Assembly (NCBI GenBank): GCA_903926465.1
Contig: CAIYJE010000159.1
Location: 1 to 55,392, forward strand
Origin: an uncultured Planctomycetales bacterium
Lineage (GTDB): Bacteria > Planctomycetota > Planctomycetia > Isosphaerales > Isosphaeraceae
Direction of reading: 5' to 3'
Length of the DNA stretch: 55,392 nt
The first letter of the stretch is position 1. The number at the start of each line of letters is the position of its first letter. A program made the translations under genes and the position numbers. The notes beneath the pieces are model-generated. The model searched no databases. It had not been told where the DNA came from and worked only from the letters and a program-made list of their open reading frames with translations. This document shows positions 1-8,756 of the stretch, one piece after another.

Positions 1-138
1 CCGCGCCGCACTCGGCTTGCTGAAGAACGAGACCACGCTGAAGGTCGGCATAAAAAACAAACGGCTCACGGCCGGTTGGGACGAGAGCTATCTCGAAAAA
101 GTGCTGCTCGGATAATGACTTATGGTGCAATCGCCCTG
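1..138 (+). mobile_element. Right end of an ISAs1-family insertion sequence (partial)
   Basis: The first 115 bases encode a transposase C-terminus. About 20 bases after its stop the sequence ends in GCAATCGCCCTG (about 127-138). From family knowledge, ISAs1-type elements typically end in an inverted repeat that reads CAGGGC inward, so this is the probable right terminus. The left end lies outside the window, so the target duplication cannot be checked. The boundary at 138 is inferred. Confidence 0.6.
2..115 (+). CDS. ISAs1-family transposase, C-terminal fragment
   Basis: An open frame runs from the window edge to TAA at 113-115 and encodes about 37 residues containing NETTLKVGIKNKR and AGWDESYLEKVLLG. 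This matches the extreme C-terminus of ISAs1/YhhI (H-repeat) transposases, where a short Leu-rich helix is followed by a basic G-[IL]-[KR]-x-K-R segment and a final YL-x-x-[LV]L. The catalytic DDE residues would be upstream, outside the window. The gene is cut by the window edge, so it cannot be said whether it is intact. Confidence 0.7.
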   Translation, partial: RAALGLLKNETTLKVGIKNKRLTAGWDESYLEKVLLG

Positions 139-204
139 GGTGAGATAGGCGGAAATCCGGTGAGGTTCCCAGAGGAATTCGACCTACGGCGAGCACGGTA
201 AAAC

Positions 205-2286
205 ATGAATCCGATCGACACCCATCCCGAGCGACTGCACCACTTCGCCGTGATTGTTTGCACACGTGACCGCCCTCAGATGGCGAGAGCGGCCGTCGAT
301 TCCATTCTCGAGGGTCGACCATGTCCTGGCATCTTGGTGATTGTGGATCAGGCCGATCCCGAGTCGAACGACCCGTTCCGCGATCTGGACGAGCGGCCCG
401 ATGTCATTCGCATTCGTCACCAGGCGCACGGGCTGTCTCGTGCACGAAATGTCGGTGCGGAGGCTGCGGCCGCGGCGGGTGCTTCGTTTGTTGCCTACAC
501 CGATGATGACTGCACGGTATCGCCCGCTTGGCTTTCCGGCTTTGCCGCCACATTTGCAATGGCCGGAGATGTTGCCCTGGTGTTTGGAACGACTCGTGCG
601 GCCGGACATGATGCGGAATCGGGCATGATTCCTGCTTACGTTGTGCCCAGAGATGCCATCCTCCGAGGATTGGGGGCCAAGCATCATGCCGAGGGGATGG
701 GCGCTTGCATGGCGGTGCGCAACAAGGCTTTGTTGGACGTGGGAGGATTCGACGATCGGCTTGGCGCAGGAACGCCCCTGGCGGCCGCCGAAGAGAACGA
801 CCTGTCGGTTCGAATGCTGCTGGCCGGATACGCAGTCGCCGAAACACCGGACGCTGAAGTGATCCATCACGGTTTTCGTGACCGATCTGCTGCGGTCTCA
901 CTTCAAGCGGGATACATGCGGGGGACAGGCGCTGCCACCGCGAAGATGGTCCGGCTTGGAGGCGTTTCTGCGCTTCGTCCCCTTGCGGCCATGGGCAGGC
1001 GCTGGCTCGCAGGCCGGCCGGCCGTGACAATTGGACACATGCCGTCACGCCGAGCCCGCCTTCGAAGCTTTCTCGAAGGAGCGGTCGACGGGTGGAGTTC
1101 GGCACTCGATCGCCGCTCGGGAAGGTTCCTACCGTTCAACGGCCCCAACGATCTGCTGCCTGTGGAGCCGTCCATCCGCCATAGTTTGAATCACGCGGAG
1201 TCTGGTCCGAGCACCACACCCAGGACGATGCGTGCCCAGGCTCCACCACCACCAACACCACCAGGTCTCATCAGGGGGATAGCTGGGGCAATCCGCAGGC
1301 ACCAGATGGTCTGGCTGTTTGACCGCCGGCTTGCAGGTTGGATGCGTGATCGGTCGCTGCGTTGCCAGCTTCCCGCGCTCCACCAGCTTTTTGCCTTGTA
1401 CTGTGTGACGTGGATGACACTGTTGAAATCGCGGTGGATCATTGGCGGCAAACAGGCGTTTTTCCTGCTGTCTTCGCTCCATCGCCTGCTTGGCGGACCA
1501 CGCGAGTTCTTCCTGAAAATCAGCGGTGGAGAGGTTGGAATCGACCTCGCCGATCCTCGATACATCAAGGTCGTTCACGAAGTACTGCCGGGCTCCACGG
1601 AGACGGCTGTGCTTGGTTCGCTCCTCGCGGAGGGCGACACGTTTATCGATATCGGAGCGAACCACGGCGCCTATTCGCTGGTCGCGGCACGCATTGTTGG
1701 ATCCACCGGTGCCATTGTGGCGTTTGAGGCCCAACCGCGACTGGCGGGTCTCCTTCGTCGCGCACTGACCACGTCCGTCGATTGCCGATGCCAGGTTCAT
1801 GCCGTTGCGCTGGGCGACTGCAGTGGACAGGTGCCGTTCTATCTGCTGCGTCGCAACTCGGGGCAGAGTGGACTGTTTCGGGGCTCAAGCACAGAGGGTG
1901 TCCATTCCGTCACAGAAGTGCCGCTGGTGCGGCTGGACGATGTGCTTGACTGGCGAGATCTTCCCGGAAGGATCGTTGTGAAGCTGGACGTTGAGGGGGC
2001 CGAAGATCGTGTTCTCGCCGGCGCAAGTGCGTTCATCTCGGCCCGCCGTCCCGTCTTTTTGATGGAGGTTAACCCCGGCTGCATGGCCGCGGCCGGCGTG
2101 ACCTGGGAGATGCTGGAAGCGCGGCTCCAGAGTCTCGGTTACAACTCTTGTAGCGAGGCCGATTGGCCCCGCCGCATGGTGTCACTCAAGACGCTCGACC
2201 CCACGGTGCAGCGAGATATCATCGTCTGGCCGGCCGATCCTACGGAGAGCGGTTCTATTGTGACCGCAGGAGAGGCCTACGCATGA
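205..2286 (+). CDS. Fusion of a GT2 glycosyltransferase and an FkbM-type methyltransferase
   Basis: This 693-residue protein has two enzymatic halves. Residues about 12-230 are a GT-A fold family 2 glycosyltransferase: VIVCTRDRP at the N-terminus and TDDD at 99-102 as the nucleotide-sugar/metal motif. Residues about 440-660 are an FkbM-family SAM methyltransferase: GDTFIDIGANHG at 477 (SAM-binding glycine loop) and KLDVEGAE at 593. A basic, Pro-rich linker (about 330-350) joins them. The likely role is to transfer a sugar and O-methylate a glycan. The stop overlaps the next start (ATGA, 2283-2286), so the two are probably translationally coupled, and a sulfotransferase follows. The ATG at 205 has only a weak ribosome site. 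The fold assignments are firm; the substrate is unknown. Confidence 0.9.
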   Translation: MNPIDTHPERLHHFAVIVCTRDRPQMARAAVDSILEGRPCPGILVIVDQADPESNDPFRDLDERPDVIRIRHQAHGLSRARNVGAEAAAAAGASFVAYTDDDCTVSPAWLSGFAATFAMAGDVALVFGTTRAAGHDAESGMIPAYVVPRDAILRGLGAKHHAEGMGACMAVRNKALLDVGGFDDRLGAGTPLAAAEENDLSVRMLLAGYAVAETPDAEVIHHGFRDRSAAVSLQAGYMRGTGAATAKMVRLGGVSALRPLAAMGRRWLAGRPAVTIGHMPSRRARLRSFLEGAVDGWSSALDRRSGRFLPFNGPNDLLPVEPSIRHSLNHAESGPSTTPRTMRAQAPPPPTPPGLIRGIAGAIRRHQMVWLFDRRLAGWMRDRSLRCQLPALHQLFALYCVTWMTLLKSRWIIGGKQAFFLLSSLHRLLGGPREFFLKISGGEVGIDLADPRYIKVVHEVLPGSTETAVLGSLLAEGDTFIDIGANHGAYSLVAARIVGSTGAIVAFEAQPRLAGLLRRALTTSVDCRCQVHAVALGDCSGQVPFYLLRRNSGQSGLFRGSSTEGVHSVTEVPLVRLDDVLDWRDLPGRIVVKLDVEGAEDRVLAGASAFISARRPVFLMEVNPGCMAAAGVTWEMLEARLQSLGYNSCSEADWPRRMVSLKTLDPTVQRDIIVWPADPTESGSIVTAGEAYA

Positions 2287-2984
2287 TTCCCAAGCTTGTC
2301 CATTACTGCAGGTTCGGTAATCGACCGATCACGCCGCTCGTTGCCCGTTGCCTGGACAGTTGGCGGCGTTTCCTTCCAGAGTATGAACTCAAGGAATGGA
2401 ACGATCAGACGATCCCACGGGAGGTGCCCTACTGCCAGGCCGCGATCGATGCGCGACGGTGGTCTCGATTGGCCAACTACGTGCGGCTCTACTCGCTGCA
2501 TGAGGAGGGCGGCATCTACCTTGACACCGACATGGAAATTGTCCGCAGCCTCGATCCCCTTCTTGGTGAAGGCTGTTTTCTGGCGTTCCAGCAAGAGCAG
2601 AGATGCGAGGATTGGGTAAATAATGCGGTACTCGGCGCTGAGGCCGGTCACGCATTCCTGTCCCATTGCATAAATTACACCGTAGAGGCCTTTGAACGAG
2701 ACGGGGTGTTCCTCCGTTCGCCGACGGTCACCACGGCGGTTCTTGAACAGATGGGGCTTCGTCAATACGGACGGCAGCGATGTGAAAACGTCACCGTGCT
2801 GCCGTTCGAGACCTTTTATCCCTACCCATGGTATTCGCGGTTCTCGCCAACGTGCGTCACGGAGCAGACGTACGGCATTCATCACTGGGAGGCATCGTGG
2901 TACTCCAACCCGTTCTCCAGGCTTGGCCATTTCGCCAATCGGGTGCGTCATGCGACGATGGCCCGGCTGAGACATTTCCGCTGA
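2283..2984 (+). CDS. GT32-family glycosyltransferase (Gly_transf_sug, DXD)
   Basis: 233 residues. The start MIPKLVHYCRFG is the usual opening of GT32 (OCH1/capsular) sugar transferases (IPKxIHxxWxG). RLANYVRLYSLHEEGGIYLD at about residues 62-81 is the family hallmark and leads into the DTD metal/nucleotide-sugar motif. The ATG at 2283 is preferred over in-frame codons further upstream because the family motif begins there and it overlaps the previous stop by 4 nt. With the upstream GT2-FkbM fusion and the downstream sulfotransferase it probably builds or decorates a surface polysaccharide. The donor and acceptor sugars cannot be told from sequence. Confidence 0.92.
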   Translation: MIPKLVHYCRFGNRPITPLVARCLDSWRRFLPEYELKEWNDQTIPREVPYCQAAIDARRWSRLANYVRLYSLHEEGGIYLDTDMEIVRSLDPLLGEGCFLAFQQEQRCEDWVNNAVLGAEAGHAFLSHCINYTVEAFERDGVFLRSPTVTTAVLEQMGLRQYGRQRCENVTVLPFETFYPYPWYSRFSPTCVTEQTYGIHHWEASWYSNPFSRLGHFANRVRHATMARLRHFR

Positions 2985-3012
2985 ACCGCCCGCCAGGGCA
3001 AACGGTGGCATC

Positions 3013-3879
3013 ATGCTCCCCAACCTCGTGATCATCGGCGCAATGAAGTGTGCCACAACAAGTCTGCACGCCTATCTCGGACTTCATCCCGAGATCGCGA
3101 TGTCAGGGCGTAAGGAGCTAGACTTCTTCGTTGAGAACCAGAACTGGCAGCGTGGGGTGGCGTGGTACGCCTCTCAATTTAGCGCAGATGCCACCGTTCG
3201 TGGTGAAGCATCGCCGCGGTATACTATCCGTTCGCTTGATGCCGGCGTGGCCGACCGAATGCACGTTGTTATTCCCGATGCGTCGCTGATCTATCTTGTC
3301 CGCGATCCAATCGATAGGATCGTCTCGCAGTACATGCACTCGGTCGCCTCGGGAACTGAGACTCGGCCCGTGGATCTCGCCGTCGAGCCACGGTTGGAAA
3401 ACGACTATGTCTCTCGTGGTCGCTACCACTGGCAGCTTGAGCCCTATCTCGATCGCTTTGATGTGCGTCGGATCTTGGTGGTCAAGCAAGACGACCTTCG
3501 CCGTAACCGAGACGAGACCCTGCGACGCGTGTTCCAATTCGTGGGTGTGGCGGAAGATGTTCCAGCAGATCGTTTCGCATTTGAGGTGCATACCTCAAGC
3601 GGAAAGGTTCAGGGGAATTCCATGACCCGAGCCATCGAGTCGCTCGCGATGACATCGCACTTTGGCTGGGTGCCGCGGCGGGTACAGCAACAACTCCGGC
3701 GCATCATTCTTCCGGCGCTGTCGCGATCAATCCAGCCGCCAATCCTCAGCATTGATCTTCGACGACGACTCGCGGACCTGTTTCGGCCAGATCTCGAACG
3801 ACTCCACTCCCTCACCGGACTTTCTTTCGACAACTGGTGCGTGACAGACCTGAATCCCGAAGTACCTGCGCCATCTTGA
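3013..3879 (+). CDS. Sulfotransferase (PAPS-dependent)
   Basis: 288 residues. The N-terminus IIGAMKCATTSLHAYL (residues 7-22) is the 5'-phosphosulfate-binding loop of PAPS sulfotransferases. YLVRDPIDRIVSQYMH near residues 95-110 is the 3'-phosphate-binding segment with the RDP-x4-S-x-Y pattern seen in carbohydrate sulfotransferases. It lies 28 nt after the GT32 gene on the same strand, so it probably belongs to that transcription unit and sulfates the glycan made there. Sulfated polysaccharides are common in planctomycetes, and a secreted sulfatase is encoded elsewhere in this window. The substrate is inferred. Confidence 0.9.
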   Translation: MLPNLVIIGAMKCATTSLHAYLGLHPEIAMSGRKELDFFVENQNWQRGVAWYASQFSADATVRGEASPRYTIRSLDAGVADRMHVVIPDASLIYLVRDPIDRIVSQYMHSVASGTETRPVDLAVEPRLENDYVSRGRYHWQLEPYLDRFDVRRILVVKQDDLRRNRDETLRRVFQFVGVAEDVPADRFAFEVHTSSGKVQGNSMTRAIESLAMTSHFGWVPRRVQQQLRRIILPALSRSIQPPILSIDLRRRLADLFRPDLERLHSLTGLSFDNWCVTDLNPEVPAPS

Positions 3880-3914
3880 TCGTTTCCCAGGGGAAATCGA
3901 CAGCGCCGAGGCGA

Positions 3915-4820
3915 TCATGATGCTTGGCTTCTCCGCCGGACAGCCGTGAGGATCGTGTCCCAAGGAATGAAGACGAGATACATTGCCACGAAGTCGGTAA
4001 AATAGTTGACTCGCATGGAATCCCAGATGGAAAGGTGCATGAAGGCCAACCCCAGCAAGCATGGCGTTAGCAGACGGTTGGTGAAAACTGCCACCAAAAG
4101 TCCTAACTCCAGTGTCAACGTACCCCAGCCAAGTCCCCCAAGCAAAAATGGATGGGAAACGAGCCACTGACTAAGCGGGGAGAGGATTTCCCCACGCGTG
4201 TAAGCACGCCGTTCGAGCATTCTTGTCATGTTCAGAGATGAAGCCCACTCAACTTTCCAACCCCCCTCATTCAGCTTGTGTAGGCCGGTAAAGAAATAAA
4301 TAACTGCAATCGTGACCAGAAACCACTTGAGAGCATTGAGCTGAACTCCATCGGTTTTTGCAGGTTCTGGCTCCCTAGAAAAACGGGAACCGTCTGGAGA
4401 CTTCTTGGGCCAGAACACAAGGTGATCATCATGTCGGTAAAGTCCGTAAAGTAGCAGGAAGTAAATCGCTAGTAGCCAGGTTTTTTCGAAGCTAATCGGC
4501 CAGACAAGTGCCGTAAGGTGAGAAAGCAAAAAGGCTGAGAGGAAGGCAGTGATTCCAGGCGCAACTCCAATGGCACAAGCCCCAAGACAGCACGTAACCA
4601 GTGTCTGTTCCCAGCCGATCCACTGCCCATGCTGCATCGTTTGAGGCCAAAACACTTGTGCATGTGCTGGGAACAATTCAGGCGGAAATGCTGAAACTCC
4701 CGCAAACGGATAGGCCATGACCTTCAAGGCGGCAAGTGAACAAACCCAGAACCTTGCGATGGCAAGATTCAGACTGGTGGAGCGCGAAGGGGAGTGCCAG
4801 TAGTTCACGAACCAGTCCAT
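3915..4820 (-). CDS. HTTM-domain integral membrane protein
   Basis: 301 residues with about seven hydrophobic segments. The pattern fits the HTTM domain (the membrane part of vitamin-K-dependent gamma-carboxylase-like proteins): FFTGLHKLNEGGWKVEW is followed by a LELGLLV helix, AFMHLSIWDSMRVNYF and a final VFIPWD helix. It lacks the large lumenal C-terminal domain of true carboxylases, so carboxylase activity is doubtful. The start MDWFVNYW at 4820 was chosen because it overlaps the upstream gene by 16 nt and removes a low-complexity extension. It is cotranscribed with that gene. Confidence 0.8.
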   Translation of the reverse strand: MDWFVNYWHSPSRSTSLNLAIARFWVCSLAALKVMAYPFAGVSAFPPELFPAHAQVFWPQTMQHGQWIGWEQTLVTCCLGACAIGVAPGITAFLSAFLLSHLTALVWPISFEKTWLLAIYFLLLYGLYRHDDHLVFWPKKSPDGSRFSREPEPAKTDGVQLNALKWFLVTIAVIYFFTGLHKLNEGGWKVEWASSLNMTRMLERRAYTRGEILSPLSQWLVSHPFLLGGLGWGTLTLELGLLVAVFTNRLLTPCLLGLAFMHLSIWDSMRVNYFTDFVAMYLVFIPWDTILTAVRRRSQAS

Positions 4821-5497
4821 GCAAACCTTCGTTCGTTGAGAGTTTCGATGTGAACGGGCACCCCAGGCGTTGAGAAATGAATGCGTTGTTTGCGAACCAG
4901 AAGCTCCATGAATTCCGCCGGTCTTCGCTTCCCAACCGACCAACTTGCAACCGACTCTCGAGGGGCGGGACCCACCGGCAGAAAACCGAGCACGGACGAC
5001 CACCACTGAGGATAAATTTCACGGGGATTGTCACGCAACATTCTGGCACGGACCAGAAGCCAGTTTGCGAGCCCGGGGGCCAAGTCCGGTCGCTCCAAAA
5101 GCATTTTGCCGCACTCATCTTCAAGAGCGGGTGCGTTGCCGGGTGGAACCGCCGCATAATCGTAGCGCCATTCATTGCCTTCGGAATCTACCAGCCACAC
5201 CTCAGGGTAATCACGACTGGGCGCCTCGACCCGATGCCACATGTCCCAGCAATAGAACGGCCACAAAACCCTGTGCGAGAACCCAATAGGTATCAGCAGG
5301 CCAAAAAAGACAACAAGGAACGCAATGCGCTTCCGTGGAGTTGGCTTCAGAAATGCAGCGGCGGTGACCAGCCAAAAGCCAACAAGTATGAGAGCTTTAA
5401 GGATGGGTCTTCTCCCGCGTCTCAAGTGTGAAGTCGAAGAGAGTGAAAAGAAATTGAGGCGATCCGTTGAACGGTCGCGAAAAGTGCGACCCACCAC
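4805..5497 (-). CDS. Membrane-anchored hypothetical protein paired with an HTTM gene
   Basis: About 230 residues from a GTG at 5497. The start is uncertain because no good in-frame ATG precedes the first helix. Two hydrophobic segments (about residues 34-50 and 58-76) are followed by a soluble region containing RVEAPSRDYPEVWLVDSEGNEW without a cofactor motif I recognise. The gene overlaps the downstream HTTM gene by 16 nt. From my knowledge of such loci, HTTM genes often sit next to a short membrane protein of this kind, so they probably form a complex. The function is unknown. Confidence 0.7.
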   Translation of the reverse strand: MVGRTFRDRSTDRLNFFSLSSTSHLRRGRRPILKALILVGFWLVTAAAFLKPTPRKRIAFLVVFFGLLIPIGFSHRVLWPFYCWDMWHRVEAPSRDYPEVWLVDSEGNEWRYDYAAVPPGNAPALEDECGKMLLERPDLAPGLANWLLVRARMLRDNPREIYPQWWSSVLGFLPVGPAPRESVASWSVGKRRPAEFMELLVRKQRIHFSTPGVPVHIETLNERRFAWTGS

Positions 5498-5555
5498 CGT
5501 CCAGAGGTCAAGACTATCGTTTAGCCGTCATGGCGAACCAGGTCTGGACGAGTGC

Positions 5556-6224
5556 TCAATACGATGGCCAGTCGCCCGGTATTGGCGCGGTCACCTCAAT
5601 CGACTGCTGGGTGATGGGGTGCTTGAAAACCAGCGAATAGGCATGAAGCGCAATCCGGGGACCGCCATCCGTGGCGAAGAATGAACGGCTGGCACCATAC
5701 TTCTTGTCTCCTACAATCGGCCAGCCCCGGCTGGCAAGCTGAACGCGCAACTGATGACTTCGACCAGTATGCGGCTTGAGTTCCACCAGTGACGTTCGAC
5801 TTGCCTGGGCAATCAAACGAACGTGCAATCGGGCTTCTTTGCCACCTTCATCAGCCTCAACCGTTTCAACAACATTCCGGCCGGCATCCTTGAGCAGATG
5901 GTCGACCCATTCCCCCTCCGCCTCGTTAAATTTTCCTTCAACCCAGGCCCAGTAGGTTTTCTGAATCGTGCCCGAGCGAAATTGCGCAGACAGACGATCG
6001 GCGGCCTTACTGGTACGCGCCAGCAAAACCACGCCAGAGACAGGCCGATCTAGCCGGTGAATCAGGCCCAGATAAACATTGCCTGGCTTGTTGAAACGAT
6101 CTTTCAGATCTTGCTTGACGAGATCGACCAGCGACAGGTCGCCCGTCACGTCGGCCTGGCTCAGCAGTCCGGCCGGCTTGCAAACCACCAGGCAGTGGTT
6201 GTCTTCGTAAAGAACATCAAGCAT
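5556..6224 (-). CDS. RluA-family pseudouridine synthase
   Basis: 222 residues. LGLIHRLDRPVSG (residues 52-64) carries the catalytic Asp59 of the HRLDRxxSG motif. KPAGLLSQ near residue 16 and LKPHTGRSHQLRVQLAS near 165-181 are the other RluA landmarks. There is no N-terminal S4 domain, so it resembles the short RluA/TruC-like type and not RluD; rRNA or tRNA uridine is the expected substrate. The ATG at 6224 (MLDVLYEDNHCLVV) is chosen because the family homology begins there; a frame 61 codons longer exists but looks non-coding. A second pseudouridine synthase (TruD) lies about 350 nt upstream on the same strand. Confidence 0.93.
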   Translation of the reverse strand: MLDVLYEDNHCLVVCKPAGLLSQADVTGDLSLVDLVKQDLKDRFNKPGNVYLGLIHRLDRPVSGVVLLARTSKAADRLSAQFRSGTIQKTYWAWVEGKFNEAEGEWVDHLLKDAGRNVVETVEADEGGKEARLHVRLIAQASRTSLVELKPHTGRSHQLRVQLASRGWPIVGDKKYGASRSFFATDGGPRIALHAYSLVFKHPITQQSIEVTAPIPGDWPSY

Positions 6225-6232
6225 CGCTCTGG

Positions 6233-6379
6233 CTAGGCCCCCAGCTCCAGGAAGTAGAATCCCTCGCTTATGCTTCGGGCGATCTGGAGCATTGCCACCC
6301 AGGCATCGCCTGTGGTTATTGTGCTCAAAAGCGTGAAGAGACCATAACAAATTGAGTCCAAGAATTTCAGGAGAAGCAT
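6233..6379 (-). CDS. Possible 48-residue hydrophobic small protein
   Basis: A short frame ends 8 nt before the pseudouridine synthase start. From the ATG at 6379 it encodes MLLLKFLDSICYGLFTLL and continues to FYFLELGA, with one or two hydrophobic helices. The ribosome site is poor. Composition and position suggest a possible real small membrane protein cotranscribed with the downstream gene, but there is no family match I can name. The surrounding 6380-6490 holds nothing else I can recognise. Confidence 0.3.
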   Translation of the reverse strand: MLLLKFLDSICYGLFTLLSTITTGDAWVAMLQIARSISEGFYFLELGA

Positions 6380-6492
6380 GAACCCGAGGAACGGAATGGA
6401 CTGACATGATGGATTAGACAACGCGAGTCGGGCTTCATCCCTGTCTCTCTCGCGTGTACTGTCCACTTCTCTCTTGGGTTCATGAGAAGCTG

Positions 6493-6547
6493 TTTCAAAA
6501 CCGAGACTAGCTCCGAGTTCGCGCGGTGCCTGTCCCAGGTTTTGAAA
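6493..6547. repeat. Dispersed 55-nt palindromic repeat, copy A
   Basis: TTTCAAAACC at 6493-6502 pairs perfectly with GGTTTTGAAA at 6538-6547, enclosing 35 nt that include CGCGGTGCCTGTCCCA. It begins 26 nt after the truD stop on the minus strand. The same layout recurs at 42988-43042 and, more diverged, at 54174-54226, each time just after a stop codon. It could be a REP-like element, a terminator or an RNA-stabilising hairpin. Confidence 0.75.
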
Positions 6548-6573
6548 TCGACACTACGTCAAAAAGCTCAACG

Positions 6574-7800
6574 TCAGGCAGCCGGTTCACCCTGAAGCAA
6601 GGTTAACCGTTTAACAAGCAAGGTGGCATAAGCACCTCGGGGCAGCTCAAACGCCAGCGTGAGGCAGATCTTGCCTTTGTAAAGCTCATCGTCTCCCCGG
6701 GTCACTTCCAGACGACCAGGCTGCATGACGCCGGCCCGGCTCCCCTTGGAAAAGAAGAGATCTTTCAGGCCTCGTACGCGGATCGCTTCCCAGGTCAGTC
6801 CGCGCTCGGCCAGAAGCGCCACCACAATTTCACCCAGTGGGCCGGTGGGCAGGGGATCGCGGGCAGAGGGGAGCGGGATTGGCTCGGCCGTGAGCCGCTT
6901 GATCTGTTCAGGCTCCAGGTGCCTGAACAGCGGTAGACGGGCCGCCGCGAAGTCAATCTCCACAATCTGCTCGGGGCGTGCGATTGTGTGGATCCATCGG
7001 GCCAAAAGCAAGTTCCAGAGATGGCTCTGATAGGCCGAAAAATAGAGCGACCGCAGCGGCTTGTTGAGCCTGGCAAAGGCCCCTTTGAAGTCGGTGGGGT
7101 GGTCCACCAGATAGGTGACCAGGCTCCGCGCATGCGACCTTTGCAACTGCGCCTTGGCTTCCACCCACTGGCCCCAGGTTGCCCTGAGAATGTCTTTCTC
7201 TGCGCGGGCATCGGGCCGGTCATGGTCATTGGGTTCCGCCAAGGCCAGGTACAGGGCCCGCTCCTGATCCCCCTTCACCCAGGCCTCGGCAATGAAGTCT
7301 CCACTCTTGCCCAGCGAGCCGAACCGCTGATCATCAAAGTAATTGGGGATTCCCTCCTTCAGGGAGATCGCCTCTTTCTCTGCGCTCGTGGCTGCGGTGG
7401 GGGTCAGGTCACGCATCACAATGGTGAACCGGTTCCCGCGGAACCCCTGCGGCCCGTACGGCCGGTCCATCCGACCCAGCGGCTCTAGTTCAAGGTTCGA
7501 CTGGTGCAGCGAGCGTTCAGGCCCACCCAGAATGGTCAGGTACTGAATGGTTGTGGCGTGCTTATCTTTCAGGCCGCCGTGGGCAATCTGCCCCGTAGAC
7601 AGGTTCCAGCGATGGCGGATCGCTTCAAGAGCCTCCAGCGTTCCAATACCGGTTTTGGACAACCGATAGAACGTGAACCGACCATCACGGCCAGGCTCGA
7701 TTACGGGCAGTTCTTCGACCAGAAAGTCTTCGGGCTGGCATTTGAGCTTCATGCCCAAGAGTTTAGCATCCACCCGACCGATCGGACAAAGGGGCTGCAT
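6574..7800 (-). CDS. truD: tRNA pseudouridine(13) synthase TruD
   Basis: 408 residues, or 392 from a second in-frame ATG at 7752. It isomerises uridine 13 in tRNAs. AHGGLKDKHATT (about residues 73-84) carries the catalytic Asp79. FDDQRFGS and FRGNRFTIVMR are further TruD motifs, and the length fits the family. The second ATG begins directly at LKCQPEDFLVEE, where homology normally starts, so the 16 extra residues may not be translated. It follows the NAD kinase-like gene by 5 nt, and SPFH precedes that, so the three are probably one transcript. Copy A of the palindromic repeat follows its stop. Confidence 0.95.
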   Translation of the reverse strand: MQPLCPIGRVDAKLLGMKLKCQPEDFLVEELPVIEPGRDGRFTFYRLSKTGIGTLEALEAIRHRWNLSTGQIAHGGLKDKHATTIQYLTILGGPERSLHQSNLELEPLGRMDRPYGPQGFRGNRFTIVMRDLTPTAATSAEKEAISLKEGIPNYFDDQRFGSLGKSGDFIAEAWVKGDQERALYLALAEPNDHDRPDARAEKDILRATWGQWVEAKAQLQRSHARSLVTYLVDHPTDFKGAFARLNKPLRSLYFSAYQSHLWNLLLARWIHTIARPEQIVEIDFAAARLPLFRHLEPEQIKRLTAEPIPLPSARDPLPTGPLGEIVVALLAERGLTWEAIRVRGLKDLFFSKGSRAGVMQPGRLEVTRGDDELYKGKICLTLAFELPRGAYATLLVKRLTLLQGEPAA

Positions 7801-7805
7801 GGTTC

Positions 7806-8750
7806 TTAGCCGGGGATCACCAATCGTAAGACCCGGGCAGAGGCCTTGATGCTTGCAATCGACCCGCTGTTGAACTGAAGGGCATCGTCTTCAATCCCAT
7901 CACTGAAGATCACCCCGTTGCTGGGCATCAGTGACTCCATTCGCAGCTCTGCACCCGGCTCAACCCAGCCGAAGACCAGCGTGGCCGCCGAGGTTCGGCT
8001 GGCAAACGGCTCACGCACGCTGAACGCAAGCTTCTTGGAGGTCCAAGGGAAGCGGTAATCGGTTCGCAGGCTGCCAAGGTCCACGGCCTCGGTAAACCCC
8101 TCGGTTACACCGGCCGCGCCGGCCAAAATCGAACGAAACCAGCCGGTGGAACCGGCCCCGGTCGAGACAATGACTCCGCTCGAAGATTGAATTTCTTCAC
8201 GTTCGCCGCTGCGGATCATGTACCGGGCGGAACCATGCGTTTTGGGGCCAATGAACAGATCATTCACCGCCAGCAGGTACTGGCCGTCATTCAAACGGGC
8301 CTCGGCCATGGTCACCTCTTCACACGTCAACCGGCCCGCAACCGCCCGCTCAATCACCGCACGCGCCTGGGGCACCGTGAAGGGGAGCAAGACGCCGTCA
8401 ATCCGTGCGGGATCTGGATTCAAGGCAATTAACGGCTGAGCTTCCAGATACTTGGCCGTATTCACCACCAGGCCGTCTTGGCCCAGCGTAATCACAAGAT
8501 CTCCAGGGCCAAACACAAACGTGGGCAGAAACCCCCGGTCAATCCACTGCGCACGAATGCCCGGCGGAATGGCCGCCTTGAGGCCGCTCTCGGCCTGTTC
8601 GTACGCCAGATGGGCTTGCTCATAGGCTCCGTAATCGCCACTTGAGCGTTCGATATAAAACCGGGCCCGGTCACGCGTACCGAACCGGAGCACCAGTTCT
8701 TCAAGCGCAGACTTGCGGGTTACAATCACCAGCTTGGGTGCCAGCGCCAT
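7806..8750 (-). CDS. NAD kinase-like protein with altered GGDG motif
   Basis: 314 residues with the ATP-NAD kinase fold. DLVITLGQDGLVVNTAKYL (84-102) aligns with the GGDGT nucleotide loop but reads GQDGL. The later motifs are present: ALNPDPARIDGVL, the NAD-binding AVNDLFIG and STGAGSTGWF. Aspartate in the first motif, thought to be catalytic, is kept. The N-terminal 75 residues are longer and more helical than in short NadK. The gene sits 6 nt after the SPFH gene and 5 nt before truD. It may be a real NAD kinase with relaxed sequence or a related diacylglycerol/sphingosine-type or regulatory kinase; the fold call is firmer than the activity. Confidence 0.82.
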   Translation of the reverse strand: MALAPKLVIVTRKSALEELVLRFGTRDRARFYIERSSGDYGAYEQAHLAYEQAESGLKAAIPPGIRAQWIDRGFLPTFVFGPGDLVITLGQDGLVVNTAKYLEAQPLIALNPDPARIDGVLLPFTVPQARAVIERAVAGRLTCEEVTMAEARLNDGQYLLAVNDLFIGPKTHGSARYMIRSGEREEIQSSSGVIVSTGAGSTGWFRSILAGAAGVTEGFTEAVDLGSLRTDYRFPWTSKKLAFSVREPFASRTSAATLVFGWVEPGAELRMESLMPSNGVIFSDGIEDDALQFNSGSIASIKASARVLRLVIPG

Positions 8751-8756
8751 GGCCGC

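Noticed and set aside
1129-1800. Minus-strand frame opposite the GT2-FkbM gene
   Set aside because: No motifs; the plus-strand gene has two complete domains.
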